In this document: positions 36,104-45,031 of the stretch, piece by piece
Numbering within the stretch: position 1 is the first letter of the stretch
Layout of the letters: each line of letters begins with the position of its first letter
Origin: Gammaproteobacteria bacterium
Lineage (GTDB): Bacteria; Pseudomonadota; Gammaproteobacteria; Steroidobacterales; JABDKV01
NCBI GenBank assembly: GCA_029862165.1
Contig: JAOTXU010000001.1
Location: forward strand, 62,001-126,000
Length of the DNA: 64,000 nt
Direction of reading: 5' to 3'
Program-made: the position numbers and the translations under genes
Notes under the pieces: model-generated
Told to the model about the DNA's origin: nothing
Seen by the model: the letters and a program-made list of their open reading frames with translations, nothing else
The model's database searches: none

Positions 36104-36188
36104 AAAAGGGGTCAGAGTACATTTCTCTGCCGACGGACACCTTTCGTCTTGCATGCTGTCGGAGAAATGTACTCTGACCCCTTTTCAC
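36100..36188. repeat. Long inverted repeat between convergent cysS and folD
   Basis: A 24-base arm at 36104-36127 (AAAAGGGGTCAGAGTACATT and four more) is repeated exactly in inverse orientation at 36162-36185. The ~34-base loop has a short inner pairing (CCGAC/GTCGG). The TGA stops of cysS (36101-36103) and folD (36185-36187, other strand) flank the two arms symmetrically. The sequence GGGGTCAGAGTACATTT is of the kind seen as dispersed palindromes in many gammaproteobacteria; a REP-like, RAYT-mobilised origin is a possibility. It could also act as a bidirectional transcription stop. I see no second copy in the window. Confidence 0.85.
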
Positions 36189-37030
36189 ATCTCGGCAGCG
36201 CGCAGCGTGTTTTCCAGCAGCATGGCTACCGTCATCGGGCCGACACCACCGGGCACTGGTGTGATGTAACCAGCGCGTTCAACTGCGGAGTCGAATTGCA
36301 CGTCGCCGACAAGTTTGCCGTCGGGCATGCGGTTGATGCCGACATCAATCACAATCGCACCACGCTTGATCCACTCGCCAGGAATCAGCCCGGGTTTGCC
36401 AGCAGCAACGATCAGGATATCCGCACGCTCGACTTCCGCACGCATATCTTCGGTAAATCGATGACAAACGGTGACGGTCGCTCCGGCGATCAACAATTCC
36501 AATGCGGTCGGGCGCCCCACGATATTGGATGCCCCGATCATGACTGTCTTGCCTTGTTTGTACACTGCGCCGACTTCGTCCAGCAAACGCATCACTCCGC
36601 GTGCCGTGCACGGCCGCAGACCGGGTCTGCGTTGTGCGAGCAGACCGACATTGCACGGGTGGAAACCATCCACATCCTTTGCCGGTGAGATAGCTTCGAT
36701 AATGATGTTATCGTCGATTTGTTGCGGTAGCGGCAATTGCACGAGGATACCGTCGATTACGTCGTCGTTGTTGAGTTGGTCGATCAGCGCCAGCAAGTCA
36801 CCCTGGCTGGTTGAGTCATCAAGATGATGGACGCGAGATTCGAATCCCACCTCTGCGCATGCATTGATTTTGTTGCGCACATAGATCTTAGAGGCGGGAT
36901 CTTCCCCCAGCAGCACCACAGCCAGCCCGGGTCTGCGCGCGCCGTCAGCCACTCTCTGTTTGACCCGCTCCCGCAGTTTGAGGCGGATTCCAGCGGCGAT
37001 TGCTTTGCCATCGATTATTTTGGCGGTCAT
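36185..37030 (-). CDS. folD: Methylenetetrahydrofolate dehydrogenase/methenyltetrahydrofolate cyclohydrolase
   Basis: 281 residues from the ATG at 37030, chosen because GGGAG lies five bases before it and the product then begins [12 protein letters not shown] like the family. Motifs: YVRNKINAC with the catalytic Lys, [28 protein letters not shown] and [20 protein letters not shown]. It interconverts one-carbon tetrahydrofolates. Its stop codon forms part of the inverted repeat shared with cysS. Confidence 0.97.
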   Translation of the reverse strand: MTAKIIDGKAIAAGIRLKLRERVKQRVADGARRPGLAVVLLGEDPASKIYVRNKINACAEVGFESRVHHLDDSTSQGDLLALIDQLNNDDVIDGILVQLPLPQQIDDNIIIEAISPAKDVDGFHPCNVGLLAQRRPGLRPCTARGVMRLLDEVGAVYKQGKTVMIGASNIVGRPTALELLIAGATVTVCHRFTEDMRAEVERADILIVAAGKPGLIPGEWIKRGAIVIDVGINRMPDGKLVGDVQFDSAVERAGYITPVPGGVGPMTVAMLLENTLRAAEM

Positions 37031-37096
37031 CAAGGCTCCCGGGAAAATCGAACCGGATTTTCGCATGCGTGTCTCTGGATAAACAGGGCCGGCAAA

Positions 37097-37126
37097 TTGA
37101 CGGCTTTATGAGGCCGGTCGTATGAT
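37097..37126 (+). promoter_or_regulatory. Promoter of the tRNA cluster
   Basis: TTGACG (37097-37102) and TATGAT (37121-37126) with an 18-base spacer, followed by a GC-rich discriminator (GCGCC) as in stringently controlled stable-RNA promoters. It lies ~45 bases before tRNA-Pro. Confidence 0.65.
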
Positions 37127-37172
37127 GCGCCATCCTGCAAAGGGTTGTCGGTCACGCCATCAGCGGGCACGG

Positions 37173-37249
37173 CGGGGCATAGCGCAGCCTGGTAGCGCGT
37201 CTGCTTTGGGAGCAGAAGGTCGGGGGTTCGAATCCCTCTGCCCCGACCA
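37173..37249 (+). tRNA. tRNA-Pro(TGG)
   Basis: A 77-base cloverleaf with encoded CCA. Acceptor CGGGGCA pairs with TGCCCCG, the anticodon loop is CTTTGGGAG with anticodon TGG, and the T arm contains GGTTCGAATCC. First gene of the five-tRNA array. Confidence 0.97.
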
Positions 37250-37282
37250 AGATTTTTCGACCCGCACGGGACGAGGTGCGTG

Positions 37283-37359
37283 GCGCCCGTAGCTCAACCG
37301 GATAGAGCATCGGCCTTCTAAGCCGAGGGTTGCAGGTTCGAGTCCTGCCGGGCGCGCCA
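37283..37359 (+). tRNA. tRNA-Arg(TCT)
   Basis: 77 bases with encoded CCA. Acceptor GCGCCCG/CGGGCGC, anticodon loop CTTCTAA with anticodon TCT, T loop GGTTCGAGTCC. Confidence 0.97.
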
Positions 37360-37383
37360 ATTCCCGGTGGGCAAGAGTTTTAT

Positions 37384-37460
37384 GGTGGGCGTAGCTCAGT
37401 TGGTAGAGCCCCGGATTGTGATTCCGGTGGTCGTGGGTTCGAGCCCCATCGTCCACCCCA
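37384..37460 (+). tRNA. tRNA-His(GTG)
   Basis: 77 bases including the encoded G at position -1, opposite the C discriminator, and CCA. Acceptor GTGGGCG/CGTCCAC, anticodon loop ATTGTGAT with anticodon GTG. Confidence 0.97.
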
Positions 37461-37510
37461 TCTTTTTATGCGAGCTGCTGAAGGAACAATAGCGTTTGGA
37501 TGAGTACTGG

Positions 37511-37803
37511 GGGCCGTTAGCTCAATTAGGTAGAGCAGTGGACTCTTACGAAGTGTGAGCCCCGGCAGCGCGAGCTGCCGGTGTGCACCGGGTGAATTGC
37601 GGGAAATCTAAGGGCTGCAGAGCCTACGGCGATCCGCAGCCAAGCCCCAGGGATGGGGAAGGTTCAGAGACTAGCGGAGCAGGAGCGCAAACCGCCCAGA
37701 GCGCCCGGCGCCCCACGGGGGTGATGAGATAGTCCGGTTCTGCCGGAAACGGCAGAGTAGCTGAATCCATTGGTTGGGGGTTCGATTCCCTCACGGCCCA
37801 CCA
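37511..37803 (+). tRNA. tRNA-Lys(CTT) interrupted by a group I intron
   Basis: The 5' exon is 37511-37547 and the 3' exon 37764-37803 (CCA encoded); joined, they give a 77-base tRNA. Acceptor GGGCCGT pairs with ACGGCCC. The spliced anticodon arm is GTGGA-CTCTTAA-TCCAT, that is anticodon CTT for lysine. The intron sits directly after the third anticodon base. Without its removal the anticodon loop cannot form, so splicing is required for function. It lies in the row Pro-Arg-His-Lys-Leu. Confidence 0.93.
37548..37763 (+). ncRNA. Group I self-splicing intron in tRNA-Lys(CTT)
   Basis: 216 bases, no internal ORF of note. The 5' splice site follows a U, and the intron ends in G (37763), as the class requires. 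P1 can form between exon CUU plus intron AC and GUGAG (37555-37559), with a U-G pair at the splice site and a GAAGU loop. Core elements are visible: P-like AATTGCGGGAAA (37595-37606), R-like GGTTCAGAGACTA (37661-37673) and S-like ATGAGATAGTCC (37724-37735), with P7 pairing GACTA to TAGTC. A P2 hairpin CCGGCAGC-GCGA-GCTGCCGG (37562-37581) and a terminal hairpin TGCCG-GAAA-CGGCA (37741-37754) both carry GNRA tetraloops. Size and tRNA location resemble the small IC3 introns such as that of Azoarcus tRNA-Ile. Confidence 0.92.
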
Positions 37804-37851
37804 ACTCATTCAAACTTAGAACTGAATCGCCGTTATAATTTCCGCTTGAAC

Positions 37852-37936
<85 letters not shown>

Positions 37937-37986
37937 TTTTTATGGCCCGCTAACTATCGGGATTCATGGCACAAGAGAAAATACCA

Positions 37987-39279
37987 ATGCAGGTTTCAGT
38001 GGAAAGCCTGAGCGGACTACAGCGCCGGATGACGGTGCAGGTCCCCTCGGAACGGATAGAGAGCGAAGTCGAGCAGCGTTTGCGGAAAGTTGGCAAGACT
38101 GCCAAGTTGAAAGGCTTTCGCCCCGGCAAGGTACCCTTCAAGGTGGTGCAGCAGCGCTATGGTGGCGAAGTCCGGCGCGAAGTGCTCAATGACTTGATGC
38201 AATCCAGCTATGCACAGGCAGTAGCACAGGAAAAACTGCAGCCAGCCGGTGGGCCGAACATCAAGGCTTCGAGCGCGACGCAAGGAGCCGATTTCGAATA
38301 CGTGGCCACGTTCGAGGTTTACCCTGAGGTCGAGCTCAAGAAAGTTGACGGTTTCAAGATCGAGCGCAAGATTGCATCGATCGGTGAGAGTGACATTGAT
38401 CGCGTACTGGGGAACCTTCGCGAGCAGCGCGTGCATTGGCACGTAGTCGATCGCCCATCGAAAGTTGGGGACAAAGTCACCATTGATTATCGCGCTACCA
38501 TTGACGGCGAAGGCTTCGAGGGAAATGAAGCCACCGATGTAGAAGCGGTGCCGGGTAGTGGCCAGATGCCGGCGGATCTCGAGAACTGTCTGGTTGGTGT
38601 GACTGCCGAACAGCAGATCGAGCAAAGCGTCAGTTTTCCCGCCGATCACCCGGTCGATAGGTTGGCCGGTCGTCAGGCAGACTTTGTCATCACGGCAAAA
38701 CAGGTCGCGGAAAAGCACCTGCCGGAAATCGACGACGAATTTTGCAAATCATTTGGCGTCGACGGTGGCGTAGCCGAGCTACGTGATGGTATTCGTGAGA
38801 ATATGAGTAAAGAGCTGGACGATGCCATAAGAAGCGGCATGCGCGAGCAGATTCTGAATGCGCTGATAGAAAAGAATCCGGTGGAGTTGCCGTTAACCCT
38901 GGTGGATCAGGAGGTTGATTACCTGCGTGGCGATGCAGCCCGGCGTATGGGCATTAGCGATCCCGAGAAAATGCCGGCAGCCGAGCAGTTTCTCGAGCCG
39001 GCACGACGTCGCGTAGCATTGGGCCTGCTGGTTGCCAAGCTGGTCGAGACGGCCGATCTGCAGGCAGATCAGAATAGTACTGATGCCAGACTGCAGGCGA
39101 TGGCGAGTCAGTATGGCGAGCCCGAACAGATCATGCAGGTTTATCGTAAGGACCCGCGCCTGATGAGTCAGATCGAGATGGCGGTGGTCGAAGAAAAAGC
39201 GGTGGACTGGCTAATAGATAAAGCAAAGATCAAGGAGATCAAGACTACTTTCAAAGAAGTCATGAATCTCGGTGCCTAG
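37987..39279 (+). CDS. tig: Trigger factor (ribosome-associated chaperone)
   Basis: 430 residues from the ATG at 37987, which yields the conserved start MQVSVESLSGLQRRM; an in-frame ATG at 37966 would add seven residues. The ribosome-binding signature is GFRPGKVPFKVV (the family GFRxGKxP). A FKBP-type PPIase domain follows (GDKVTIDYRATIDGEGFEG), then the helical C-terminal substrate cradle. It chaperones nascent chains at the tunnel exit. First of tig-clpP-clpX-lon. Confidence 0.96.
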   Translation: MQVSVESLSGLQRRMTVQVPSERIESEVEQRLRKVGKTAKLKGFRPGKVPFKVVQQRYGGEVRREVLNDLMQSSYAQAVAQEKLQPAGGPNIKASSATQGADFEYVATFEVYPEVELKKVDGFKIERKIASIGESDIDRVLGNLREQRVHWHVVDRPSKVGDKVTIDYRATIDGEGFEGNEATDVEAVPGSGQMPADLENCLVGVTAEQQIEQSVSFPADHPVDRLAGRQADFVITAKQVAEKHLPEIDDEFCKSFGVDGGVAELRDGIRENMSKELDDAIRSGMREQILNALIEKNPVELPLTLVDQEVDYLRGDAARRMGISDPEKMPAAEQFLEPARRRVALGLLVAKLVETADLQADQNSTDARLQAMASQYGEPEQIMQVYRKDPRLMSQIEMAVVEEKAVDWLIDKAKIKEIKTTFKEVMNLGA

Positions 39280-39302
39280 GTTTTTTTGGATAGGGGACAG
39301 CG

Positions 39303-39947
39303 ATGAGTTCAGACAACCGGCTAGTTACGCCCAAGGCACTGAATCTTGTGCCGATGGTGATCGAACAAACCGCTCGGGGCGAGCGGTCTTACGATATTTA
39401 CTCTCGTTTGCTGAAAGAGCGAGTCGTATTTGTCGTCGGTCAGGTCGAGGATCATATGGCCAACCTCGTTGTGGCACAGCTTTTGTTTCTGGAGTCGGAG
39501 AACCCCGACAAAGACATCCATATCTATATCAACTCTCCGGGTGGTTCGGTGACGGCCGGTCTGTCGATCTACGACACGATGCAGTTCATCCAGTCCGATA
39601 CGTCGACAATTTGTCTGGGGCAGGCAGCCAGTATGGGGGCCGTCCTGCTGGCCGGTGGCACCAAGGGCAAACGTCATTGTCTACCGCACTCAAGAATGAT
39701 GATTCATCAACCGATGGGCGGATTTCAGGGTCAGGCGTCAGACATGGAAATTCATGCTCGGGAAGTGCTACAGGTCCGCGAGAGACTCAACTGGATTCTG
39801 GCGAATCACACGGGTCAAAGCGTCGATACCATCCAGGACGATACCGACCGGGATCGCTTCATGGATGGAGAAGAAGCCAAAACTTACGGTCTGATAGATA
39901 CAGTACTCAAGAGTCGCGATGAGATGCTTGTGGAGGACGATAAATAA
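39303..39947 (+). CDS. clpP: ATP-dependent Clp protease proteolytic subunit
   Basis: 214 residues. Catalytic triad Ser110 ([11 protein letters not shown]), His135 ([10 protein letters not shown]) and Asp184. GGGGA precedes the ATG at good spacing. It assembles as a double heptamer with ClpX, which is encoded 138 bases downstream. The N-terminal ~14 residues are the likely propeptide. Confidence 0.98.
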   Translation: MSSDNRLVTPKALNLVPMVIEQTARGERSYDIYSRLLKERVVFVVGQVEDHMANLVVAQLLFLESENPDKDIHIYINSPGGSVTAGLSIYDTMQFIQSDTSTICLGQAASMGAVLLAGGTKGKRHCLPHSRMMIHQPMGGFQGQASDMEIHAREVLQVRERLNWILANHTGQSVDTIQDDTDRDRFMDGEEAKTYGLIDTVLKSRDEMLVEDDK

Positions 39948-40085
39948 ATCGCATTGATATCATATAGTTACCAAAGACCGTCTCGGAGTTGTGAACCCAA
40001 TTCCTTTGCCTGGCGCACGGAAGGTGCTATATCATGCCTGCGATTCCTGATTTTTCCCTGAGTCATTGAATCCAGAGGGAATTAA

Positions 40086-41393
40086 ATGCCTGACGACACG
40101 CGAAAAGGCGACGACGGCAAGCTGCTTTACTGCTCATTCTGCGGTAAGAGTCAGCATGAAGTACGTAAGCTGATCGCAGGACCGTCTGTATTCGTTTGTG
40201 ACGAATGCGTCGAGCTTTGCAACGACATTATCCGTGAAGAGCTGGACGAGCGAACCGATAGCGCGCGCGACACGCTGCCGACACCACGTGAAATAGATTC
40301 TGTGTTGCACGAGTACGTAATCGGGCAGGAACGTGCCAAGAAAGTTCTCTCAGTTGCCGTCTACAATCATTACAAACGACTCGACAATCACGGTGCAGAC
40401 GCCCGTGGCGATGAGATCGAGTTGTCCAAGAGCAACATCCTGCTTATCGGGCCGACAGGTTGCGGCAAGACCTTACTTGCGGAAACTTTGGCCCGGCTGC
40501 TCAATGTGCCATTCACCATTGCCGATGCCACGACGCTGACCGAGGCAGGGTATGTCGGTGAGGACGTCGAAAACATTATTCAGAAACTACTGCAAAAATG
40601 TGACTACGATGTCGAGAAGGCACAAACCGGCATCGTATATATCGACGAGATTGACAAGATCTCACGCAAGTCCGATAACCCGAGCATTACACGAGATGTG
40701 TCGGGTGAAGGTGTGCAGCAGGCGTTGCTGAAGCTCATTGAAGGCACCGTTGCATCGGTGCCGCCACAGGGTGGCCGCAAGCATCCACAGCAGGAATTTC
40801 TGCAGGTTGATACATCAAATATCCTGTTTATTTGCGGTGGCGCATTTGCGGGCCTTGAAAAGATCATACTGAATCGCTCCAAGAAGAGCGGAATAGGTTT
40901 TGTTGCCGACCTCAAGGCAGCTGAAGAGGAAACGCGAGTCGGCGAACTGCTGGCGGACGTAGAACCGGAGGACCTGATCAAGTTCGGTCTGATCCCCGAG
41001 TTTGTCGGCCGCCTGCCGGTTGTAGCCACACTGGAAGAACTCGATGAGGAAGCGTTGGTAACCATCCTGGTCGAGCCGAAGAATGCGTTGACCAAGCAAT
41101 ACCGGAAGTTGTTTGAAATGGAGGGAGTGGAGCTGGAATTCCGCGAGGACGCATTGCGTGCTGTCGCAAGCAAGGCCATGCAGCGCAAGACAGGTGCGCG
41201 TGGACTAAGGACAATCCTGGAAAATGTCCTCCTCGATACAATGTATGACCTGCCTACGCTGGAAGGTGCGGCGAAGGTGGTGATAGACGAGGGTGCCGTT
41301 ACCGGCGAAACCCCGCCGTACGTCATATATGAATCCGATGACAGCTCCGCTTTGGCCGGCGAGACCCGGCGCCGTCCGAGTTCCGCCATTTAG
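40086..41393 (+). CDS. clpX: ATP-dependent Clp protease ATP-binding subunit ClpX
   Basis: 435 residues. N-terminal zinc-binding domain with CSFC and CDEC, Walker [12 protein letters not shown] (~residue 120), Walker [11 protein letters not shown], and the ClpP-contacting IGF-type loop region (GIGFVAD). It unfolds substrates and feeds them to ClpP. A GGGA Shine-Dalgarno precedes the ATG. The 138-base gap from clpP (39948-40085) contains AT-rich stretches that could hold its own promoter; nothing clear. Confidence 0.98.
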   Translation: MPDDTRKGDDGKLLYCSFCGKSQHEVRKLIAGPSVFVCDECVELCNDIIREELDERTDSARDTLPTPREIDSVLHEYVIGQERAKKVLSVAVYNHYKRLDNHGADARGDEIELSKSNILLIGPTGCGKTLLAETLARLLNVPFTIADATTLTEAGYVGEDVENIIQKLLQKCDYDVEKAQTGIVYIDEIDKISRKSDNPSITRDVSGEGVQQALLKLIEGTVASVPPQGGRKHPQQEFLQVDTSNILFICGGAFAGLEKIILNRSKKSGIGFVADLKAAEEETRVGELLADVEPEDLIKFGLIPEFVGRLPVVATLEELDEEALVTILVEPKNALTKQYRKLFEMEGVELEFREDALRAVASKAMQRKTGARGLRTILENVLLDTMYDLPTLEGAAKVVIDEGAVTGETPPYVIYESDDSSALAGETRRRPSSAI

Positions 41394-41404
41394 TCACTGC
41401 GGGG

Positions 41405-41433
41405 CTTGAAAGAGGCGATTTCTGCCCCAAGAT
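41405..41433 (+). promoter_or_regulatory. Putative sigma32 (heat-shock) promoter of lon
   Basis: CTTGAAA (41405-41411), a 13-base spacer and CCCCAAGAT (41425-41433) closely match the sigma32 consensus CTTGAAA-N(13-14)-CCCCATnT. It lies ~57 bases before the lon start, and lon is a classic heat-shock gene. Confidence 0.7.
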
Positions 41434-41489
41434 TCTTAACCCTCGATTAATTTTATTAGGTTCCCACTGGCGCCAGAGAGGTAAACCGA

Positions 41490-43910
41490 GTGTCAGAAGT
41501 AGAAAAGTCGATCGATCTGCCCGATACCGAAATGCCGGTGTTGCCACTGCGTGATGTGGTGGTTTTTCCACACATGGTCATTCCTTTGTTTGTCGGGCGC
41601 GAAAAATCAATCGAAGCGCTGGATGAGGCAATGGATATTGGCAAGCAGATCGTGCTCGTGGCCCAGGCTCAGGCCGACGTAGATGATCCCGGCATCGATG
41701 ATGTGTACCGCGTCGGCACTATCGCGAATATCCTGCAGCTGCTGAAGCTACCTGACGGCACGGTCAAGGTGCTGGTCGAAGGGCGGGAGCGCGCAACACT
41801 TGATAATTTGCACATCGATCGCTATTTCGCATCACGGGTTACACCGCTCACTGAAGATGAAACGTATGACGAACGAGAGATGGAAGTCCTGTCGCGTTCG
41901 GTCGTCTCACAGTTCGAACAATACGTGAAGTTAAACAAGAAAGTTCCGCCTGAGATTCTGACTTCACTGGCGGGTATCGACGAACCCGGTCGTCTGGCCG
42001 ACACTATTGCGGCGCACATGTCGCTAAAACTTGATCTGAAGCAAAAAGTGCTTGAGATTCAGGATGTGCACGCCCGCCTGGAACACGTGATGAATCTCAT
42101 CGAAGGTGAGATCGAAGTTCTGCAGATCGAAAAGAGAATACGCGGTCGCGTGAAGCAGCAGATGGAGAAGAGCCAGCGCGAGTACTATCTTAACGAGCAG
42201 ATGAAAGCGATCCAGAAAGAGCTGGGCGACATGGAAGACGCGCCCAACGAACTGGCTGAGCTTGAAGGACGCATAGAAAACGCAGGAATGAGCAAGGAGG
42301 CGAAGGAAAAAGCCACCTCCGAGCTGAATAAACTCAAACTGATGTCGCCTATGTCTGCCGAGGCGACTGTTGTACGCAACTACATCGACTGGTTGCTAAA
42401 GGCGCCCTGGAAGAAACGCGCGAAAGTGCTGCGGGATCTGGAAAAAGCAGAAGTGATTCTGGAAGAGGATCACTACGGCCTCGAGAAAGTCAAAGAACGG
42501 ATTCTTGAGTACCTTGCGGTTCAACAGCGTGTGAAGAAGCTGCGTGGTCCAATACTTTGCCTGGTAGGGCCGCCAGGTGTTGGCAAAACTTCACTTGGCC
42601 AGAGCATTGCCCGGGCCACGAATCGTGCGTTTGCGCGCATGTCCCTGGGTGGCGTGCGTGACGAAGCTGAGATTCGCGGTCACCGGCGCACTTACATCGG
42701 TTCGATGCCCGGAAAGATTGTACAGAATCTTGCCAAGGTTGGCGTGCGAAACCCGTTATTCCTACTGGACGAAATCGACAAGATGTCCATGGATTTCCGC
42801 GGTGACCCGTCGTCGGCACTACTTGAAGTTCTGGATCCGGAGCAAAACTCGACGTTTGCAGACCATTACCTCGAAGTGGAATTCGATTTGTCGGACATCA
42901 TGTTCGTATGTACCGCCAACAGCCTGAATATTCCAGCACCATTGTTGGACCGTATGGAAGTTATCCGTCTGCCCGGTTATACGGAAGACGAAAAGATGAA
43001 CATCGCCAAGCGCTACCTCATTCCCAAACAAATGAAGTTAAACGGGCTTCGTGAGGACGAATTGCACATCGCTGATGCCGCGATACGCGATGTCGTCCGG
43101 TTCTACACGCGCGAGGCAGGCGTCCGTAATCTCGAACGTGAAATATCGAAGGTGTGCCGCAAAGTCGTCAAGAAGCTGCTACTGAAGCACGATCAGAAGA
43201 CGACACGTATCACCACCCGCAGCCTGGCCACCTATTTGGGTGTGCGTCGATTCCGCTATGGGCTTGCCGAGGAGAATAATCAGATCGGCCAGGTCACCGG
43301 TCTTGCATGGACCGAGGTGGGCGGTGAATTACTAACCATCGAAGCCGCAATTGTTCCCGGCAAAGGCAAGTTGATTCACACCGGCCAGCTGGGTGAGGTG
43401 ATGCAGGAATCAATTCATGCGGCGATGACGGTTGTGCGTAGCCGGGCAAGCGTGCTTGGCATTGAAGAAGACTTCCATCAAAAAATGGATGTGCATATTC
43501 ATGTTCCTGAGGGTGCAACACCCAAAGATGGCCCGAGCGCAGGCGTGGGCATGTGTACTTCACTGGTGTCGGCACTAACGAAGGTACCGGTGCGCGCGGA
43601 CGTAGCAATGACTGGCGAAATTACTCTGCGTGGCGAAGTCCTGCCGATCGGTGGATTGAAGGAGAAATTGTTGGCAGCGCATCGCGGTGGTATCAGGACC
43701 GTGCTTATACCGGCCGAGAATGAAAAGGACCTTGCGGATATTCCGAAAAACATCAAGGACAAGCTCACAATCAAATGTGTCAAATGGATTGACCAGGTGC
43801 TTGAGCTGGCCTTACAACACCCGCCTGTAGTGTCGAAGAGCTCAAAAGGCGGCAAAAAGGCTTCCCGCAAGCGTGAACCTGCAAGCAACGAAACTGTGCG
43901 GCCACACTAG
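41490..43910 (+). CDS. lon: ATP-dependent protease La (Lon)
   Basis: 806 residues from a GTG start with AGAGAGG upstream. N-terminal LON substrate domain ([21 protein letters not shown]), AAA+ domain with Walker [10 protein letters not shown] (~358-366) and Walker [10 protein letters not shown], and a protease domain with catalytic Ser in [11 protein letters not shown] (~680) and Lys in [14 protein letters not shown]. It degrades misfolded and regulatory proteins. A sigma32-like promoter lies before it and a clear terminator after it. Confidence 0.98.
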   Translation: MSEVEKSIDLPDTEMPVLPLRDVVVFPHMVIPLFVGREKSIEALDEAMDIGKQIVLVAQAQADVDDPGIDDVYRVGTIANILQLLKLPDGTVKVLVEGRERATLDNLHIDRYFASRVTPLTEDETYDEREMEVLSRSVVSQFEQYVKLNKKVPPEILTSLAGIDEPGRLADTIAAHMSLKLDLKQKVLEIQDVHARLEHVMNLIEGEIEVLQIEKRIRGRVKQQMEKSQREYYLNEQMKAIQKELGDMEDAPNELAELEGRIENAGMSKEAKEKATSELNKLKLMSPMSAEATVVRNYIDWLLKAPWKKRAKVLRDLEKAEVILEEDHYGLEKVKERILEYLAVQQRVKKLRGPILCLVGPPGVGKTSLGQSIARATNRAFARMSLGGVRDEAEIRGHRRTYIGSMPGKIVQNLAKVGVRNPLFLLDEIDKMSMDFRGDPSSALLEVLDPEQNSTFADHYLEVEFDLSDIMFVCTANSLNIPAPLLDRMEVIRLPGYTEDEKMNIAKRYLIPKQMKLNGLREDELHIADAAIRDVVRFYTREAGVRNLEREISKVCRKVVKKLLLKHDQKTTRITTRSLATYLGVRRFRYGLAEENNQIGQVTGLAWTEVGGELLTIEAAIVPGKGKLIHTGQLGEVMQESIHAAMTVVRSRASVLGIEEDFHQKMDVHIHVPEGATPKDGPSAGVGMCTSLVSALTKVPVRADVAMTGEITLRGEVLPIGGLKEKLLAAHRGGIRTVLIPAENEKDLADIPKNIKDKLTIKCVKWIDQVLELALQHPPVVSKSSKGGKKASRKREPASNETVRPH

Positions 43911-43940
43911 TCGCCGAGCCGTGTATACGGTTGCAAGTCT

Positions 43941-43967
43941 GGCCCGTTCGCGGGCCTTTCTTTATTT
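43941..43967 (+). terminator. Rho-independent terminator of lon
   Basis: GGCCCG-TTCG-CGGGCC stem-loop (43941-43956) followed by a T-rich run TTTCTTTATTT, 30 bases after the lon stop. Confidence 0.9.
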
Positions 43968-43994
43968 AGCGTTGGCAAACTGAATGGTCTCGCA

Positions 43995-44666
43995 GTGAGC
44001 CTGTTTTCCCGAATCGCAGACAATGAGAACAAGGACTCTTGGGCGTCCGAGTTGCGTCGCAGACGCATGGCATTTTTCTCAAATCTGCTACAAACTCTGC
44101 CACGGCCCGTCAAAATTCTCGATGTCGGCGGGACCGAGACTTATTGGGAAATACTGGAAATGGCCGGAAACCCGGAATTTCAGATCACGCTGTTGAATCT
44201 CAAAGAGGTTGACGTTCATTTCCCAAACCTAAGTAGCGTAGTGGGCGATGCTACCGCGATGGGTGAGTTTGGCGATCAGTCATTCGATGTTGTCTATTCG
44301 AATTCAGTTATTGAGCACGTAGGCAATCTGGATCGGCAGCGCAAGATGGCAAATGAAATTATGCGCATCGGCAAGAACTTCTTTGTTCAAACGCCCAACC
44401 TTTATTTTCCAATCGAACCGCATTTTGTTTTTCCCTGCTTTCAGTTTTTGCCCGTATCTGTTCGGGTATTTCTCCTGCAACGATTCAAACTGGGTTGGAT
44501 ACCCAAAACACCGGACAAAAAGAAAGCTGAAGAGTTGGTGCGCGAAGTGCGGTTGATGACCAGGAAGGAGCTCTTGCAAGTGTTTCCCGGCAGGAGCCTG
44601 GAGGCCGAGAAGTTCATGGGAATGGTTAAATCATGGATGGTCTACAGTGGTTTCGAAGCGCAGTAA
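43995..44666 (+). CDS. Class I SAM-dependent methyltransferase
   Basis: 223 residues from a GTG start at 43995. SAM motif I is VKILDVGGTETYWEIL, followed by SSVVGDATAMGEFGDQSFDVVYSNSVIEH and NFFVQTPNLYFPIEPHF. Related proteins often sit in surface-glycan regions, but this one lies alone between lon and tRNA genes. Base composition looks slightly more AT-rich in the middle (44340-44480) than its neighbours, so it may be acquired. Substrate unknown. The 141 bases that follow hold only the tRNA promoter. Confidence 0.82.
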   Translation: MSLFSRIADNENKDSWASELRRRRMAFFSNLLQTLPRPVKILDVGGTETYWEILEMAGNPEFQITLLNLKEVDVHFPNLSSVVGDATAMGEFGDQSFDVVYSNSVIEHVGNLDRQRKMANEIMRIGKNFFVQTPNLYFPIEPHFVFPCFQFLPVSVRVFLLQRFKLGWIPKTPDKKKAEELVREVRLMTRKELLQVFPGRSLEAEKFMGMVKSWMVYSGFEAQ

Positions 44667-44752
44667 GCTGCCGTCTCACCGGCACGAGACGTGGGCCACC
44701 AATAGTATCGTGAACGAGTCATAATGCGGGCAGTGGCCGCCGCTTTCGGTGC

Positions 44753-44781
44753 TGGCAAAGGCACAAAGGATGCCGTAAACT
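44753..44781 (+). promoter_or_regulatory. Promoter of tRNA-Val/tRNA-Asp
   Basis: TGGCAA (44753-44758) and TAAACT (44776-44781) with a 17-base spacer and a GC-rich discriminator (AGCGCGCCC), ~27 bases before tRNA-Val. Confidence 0.5.
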
Positions 44782-44807
44782 AGCGCGCCCTCAGCCCGGG
44801 GGCTAGA

Positions 44808-44883
44808 GGGTGCTTAGCTCAGCTGGGAGAGCGTCGCCTTTACACGGCGAAGGTCGGGGGTTCGATCCCCTCAGCACCCACCA
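44808..44883 (+). tRNA. tRNA-Val(TAC)
   Basis: 76 bases with encoded CCA. Acceptor GGGTGCT/AGCACCC, anticodon loop TTTACAC with anticodon TAC, T arm GGGGGTTCGATCCCC. Confidence 0.97.
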
Positions 44884-44891
44884 AGACGCGT

Positions 44892-44968
44892 GGAGTGGTA
44901 GTTCAGCTGGTTAGAATACCGGCCTGTCACGCCGGGGGTCGCGGGTTCGAGTCCCGTCCACTCCGCCA
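44892..44968 (+). tRNA. tRNA-Asp(GTC)
   Basis: 77 bases with encoded CCA. Acceptor GGAGTGG/CCACTCC, anticodon loop CTGTCAC with anticodon GTC. Eight bases after tRNA-Val, so cotranscribed. Confidence 0.97.
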
Positions 44969-44975
44969 TTACTGC

Positions 44976-45006
44976 GAAGGGCGCCGGTTTGGCGCCCTTC
45001 AATTTT
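44976..45006 (+). terminator. Terminator of the tRNA-Val-Asp unit
   Basis: A perfect 10-base stem, GAAGGGCGCC (44976-44985) with GGCGCCCTTC (44991-45000), loop GGTTT, followed by AATTTT. Confidence 0.85.
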
Positions 45007-45031
45007 GACGATCAGACACAGGGCTTATCTC

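Noticed and set aside
37160-37456. 98-codon ORF on the minus strand across three tRNA genes
   Set aside because: It is the antisense of tRNA-Pro, -Arg and -His; such frames are a classic annotation artefact.
37624-37809. 61-codon minus-strand ORF across the tRNA-Lys intron
   Set aside because: It reads the complement of the ribozyme core and 3' exon; no homing endonuclease motif (LAGLIDADG, GIY-YIG, HNH).
39272-39922. 216-codon plus-strand ORF overlapping tig end and clpP
   Set aside because: Out of frame with clpP, which has intact catalytic motifs; the product is unlike any protein.
40604-41389. 261-codon minus-strand ORF opposite clpX
   Set aside because: Ser/Arg-rich shadow of a conserved gene.
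43995-44666. Methyltransferase next to tRNA genes as cargo of an integrative element
   Set aside because: No integrase, no att-like repeat of the tRNA ends, and lon and ppiD keep their usual neighbourhood.
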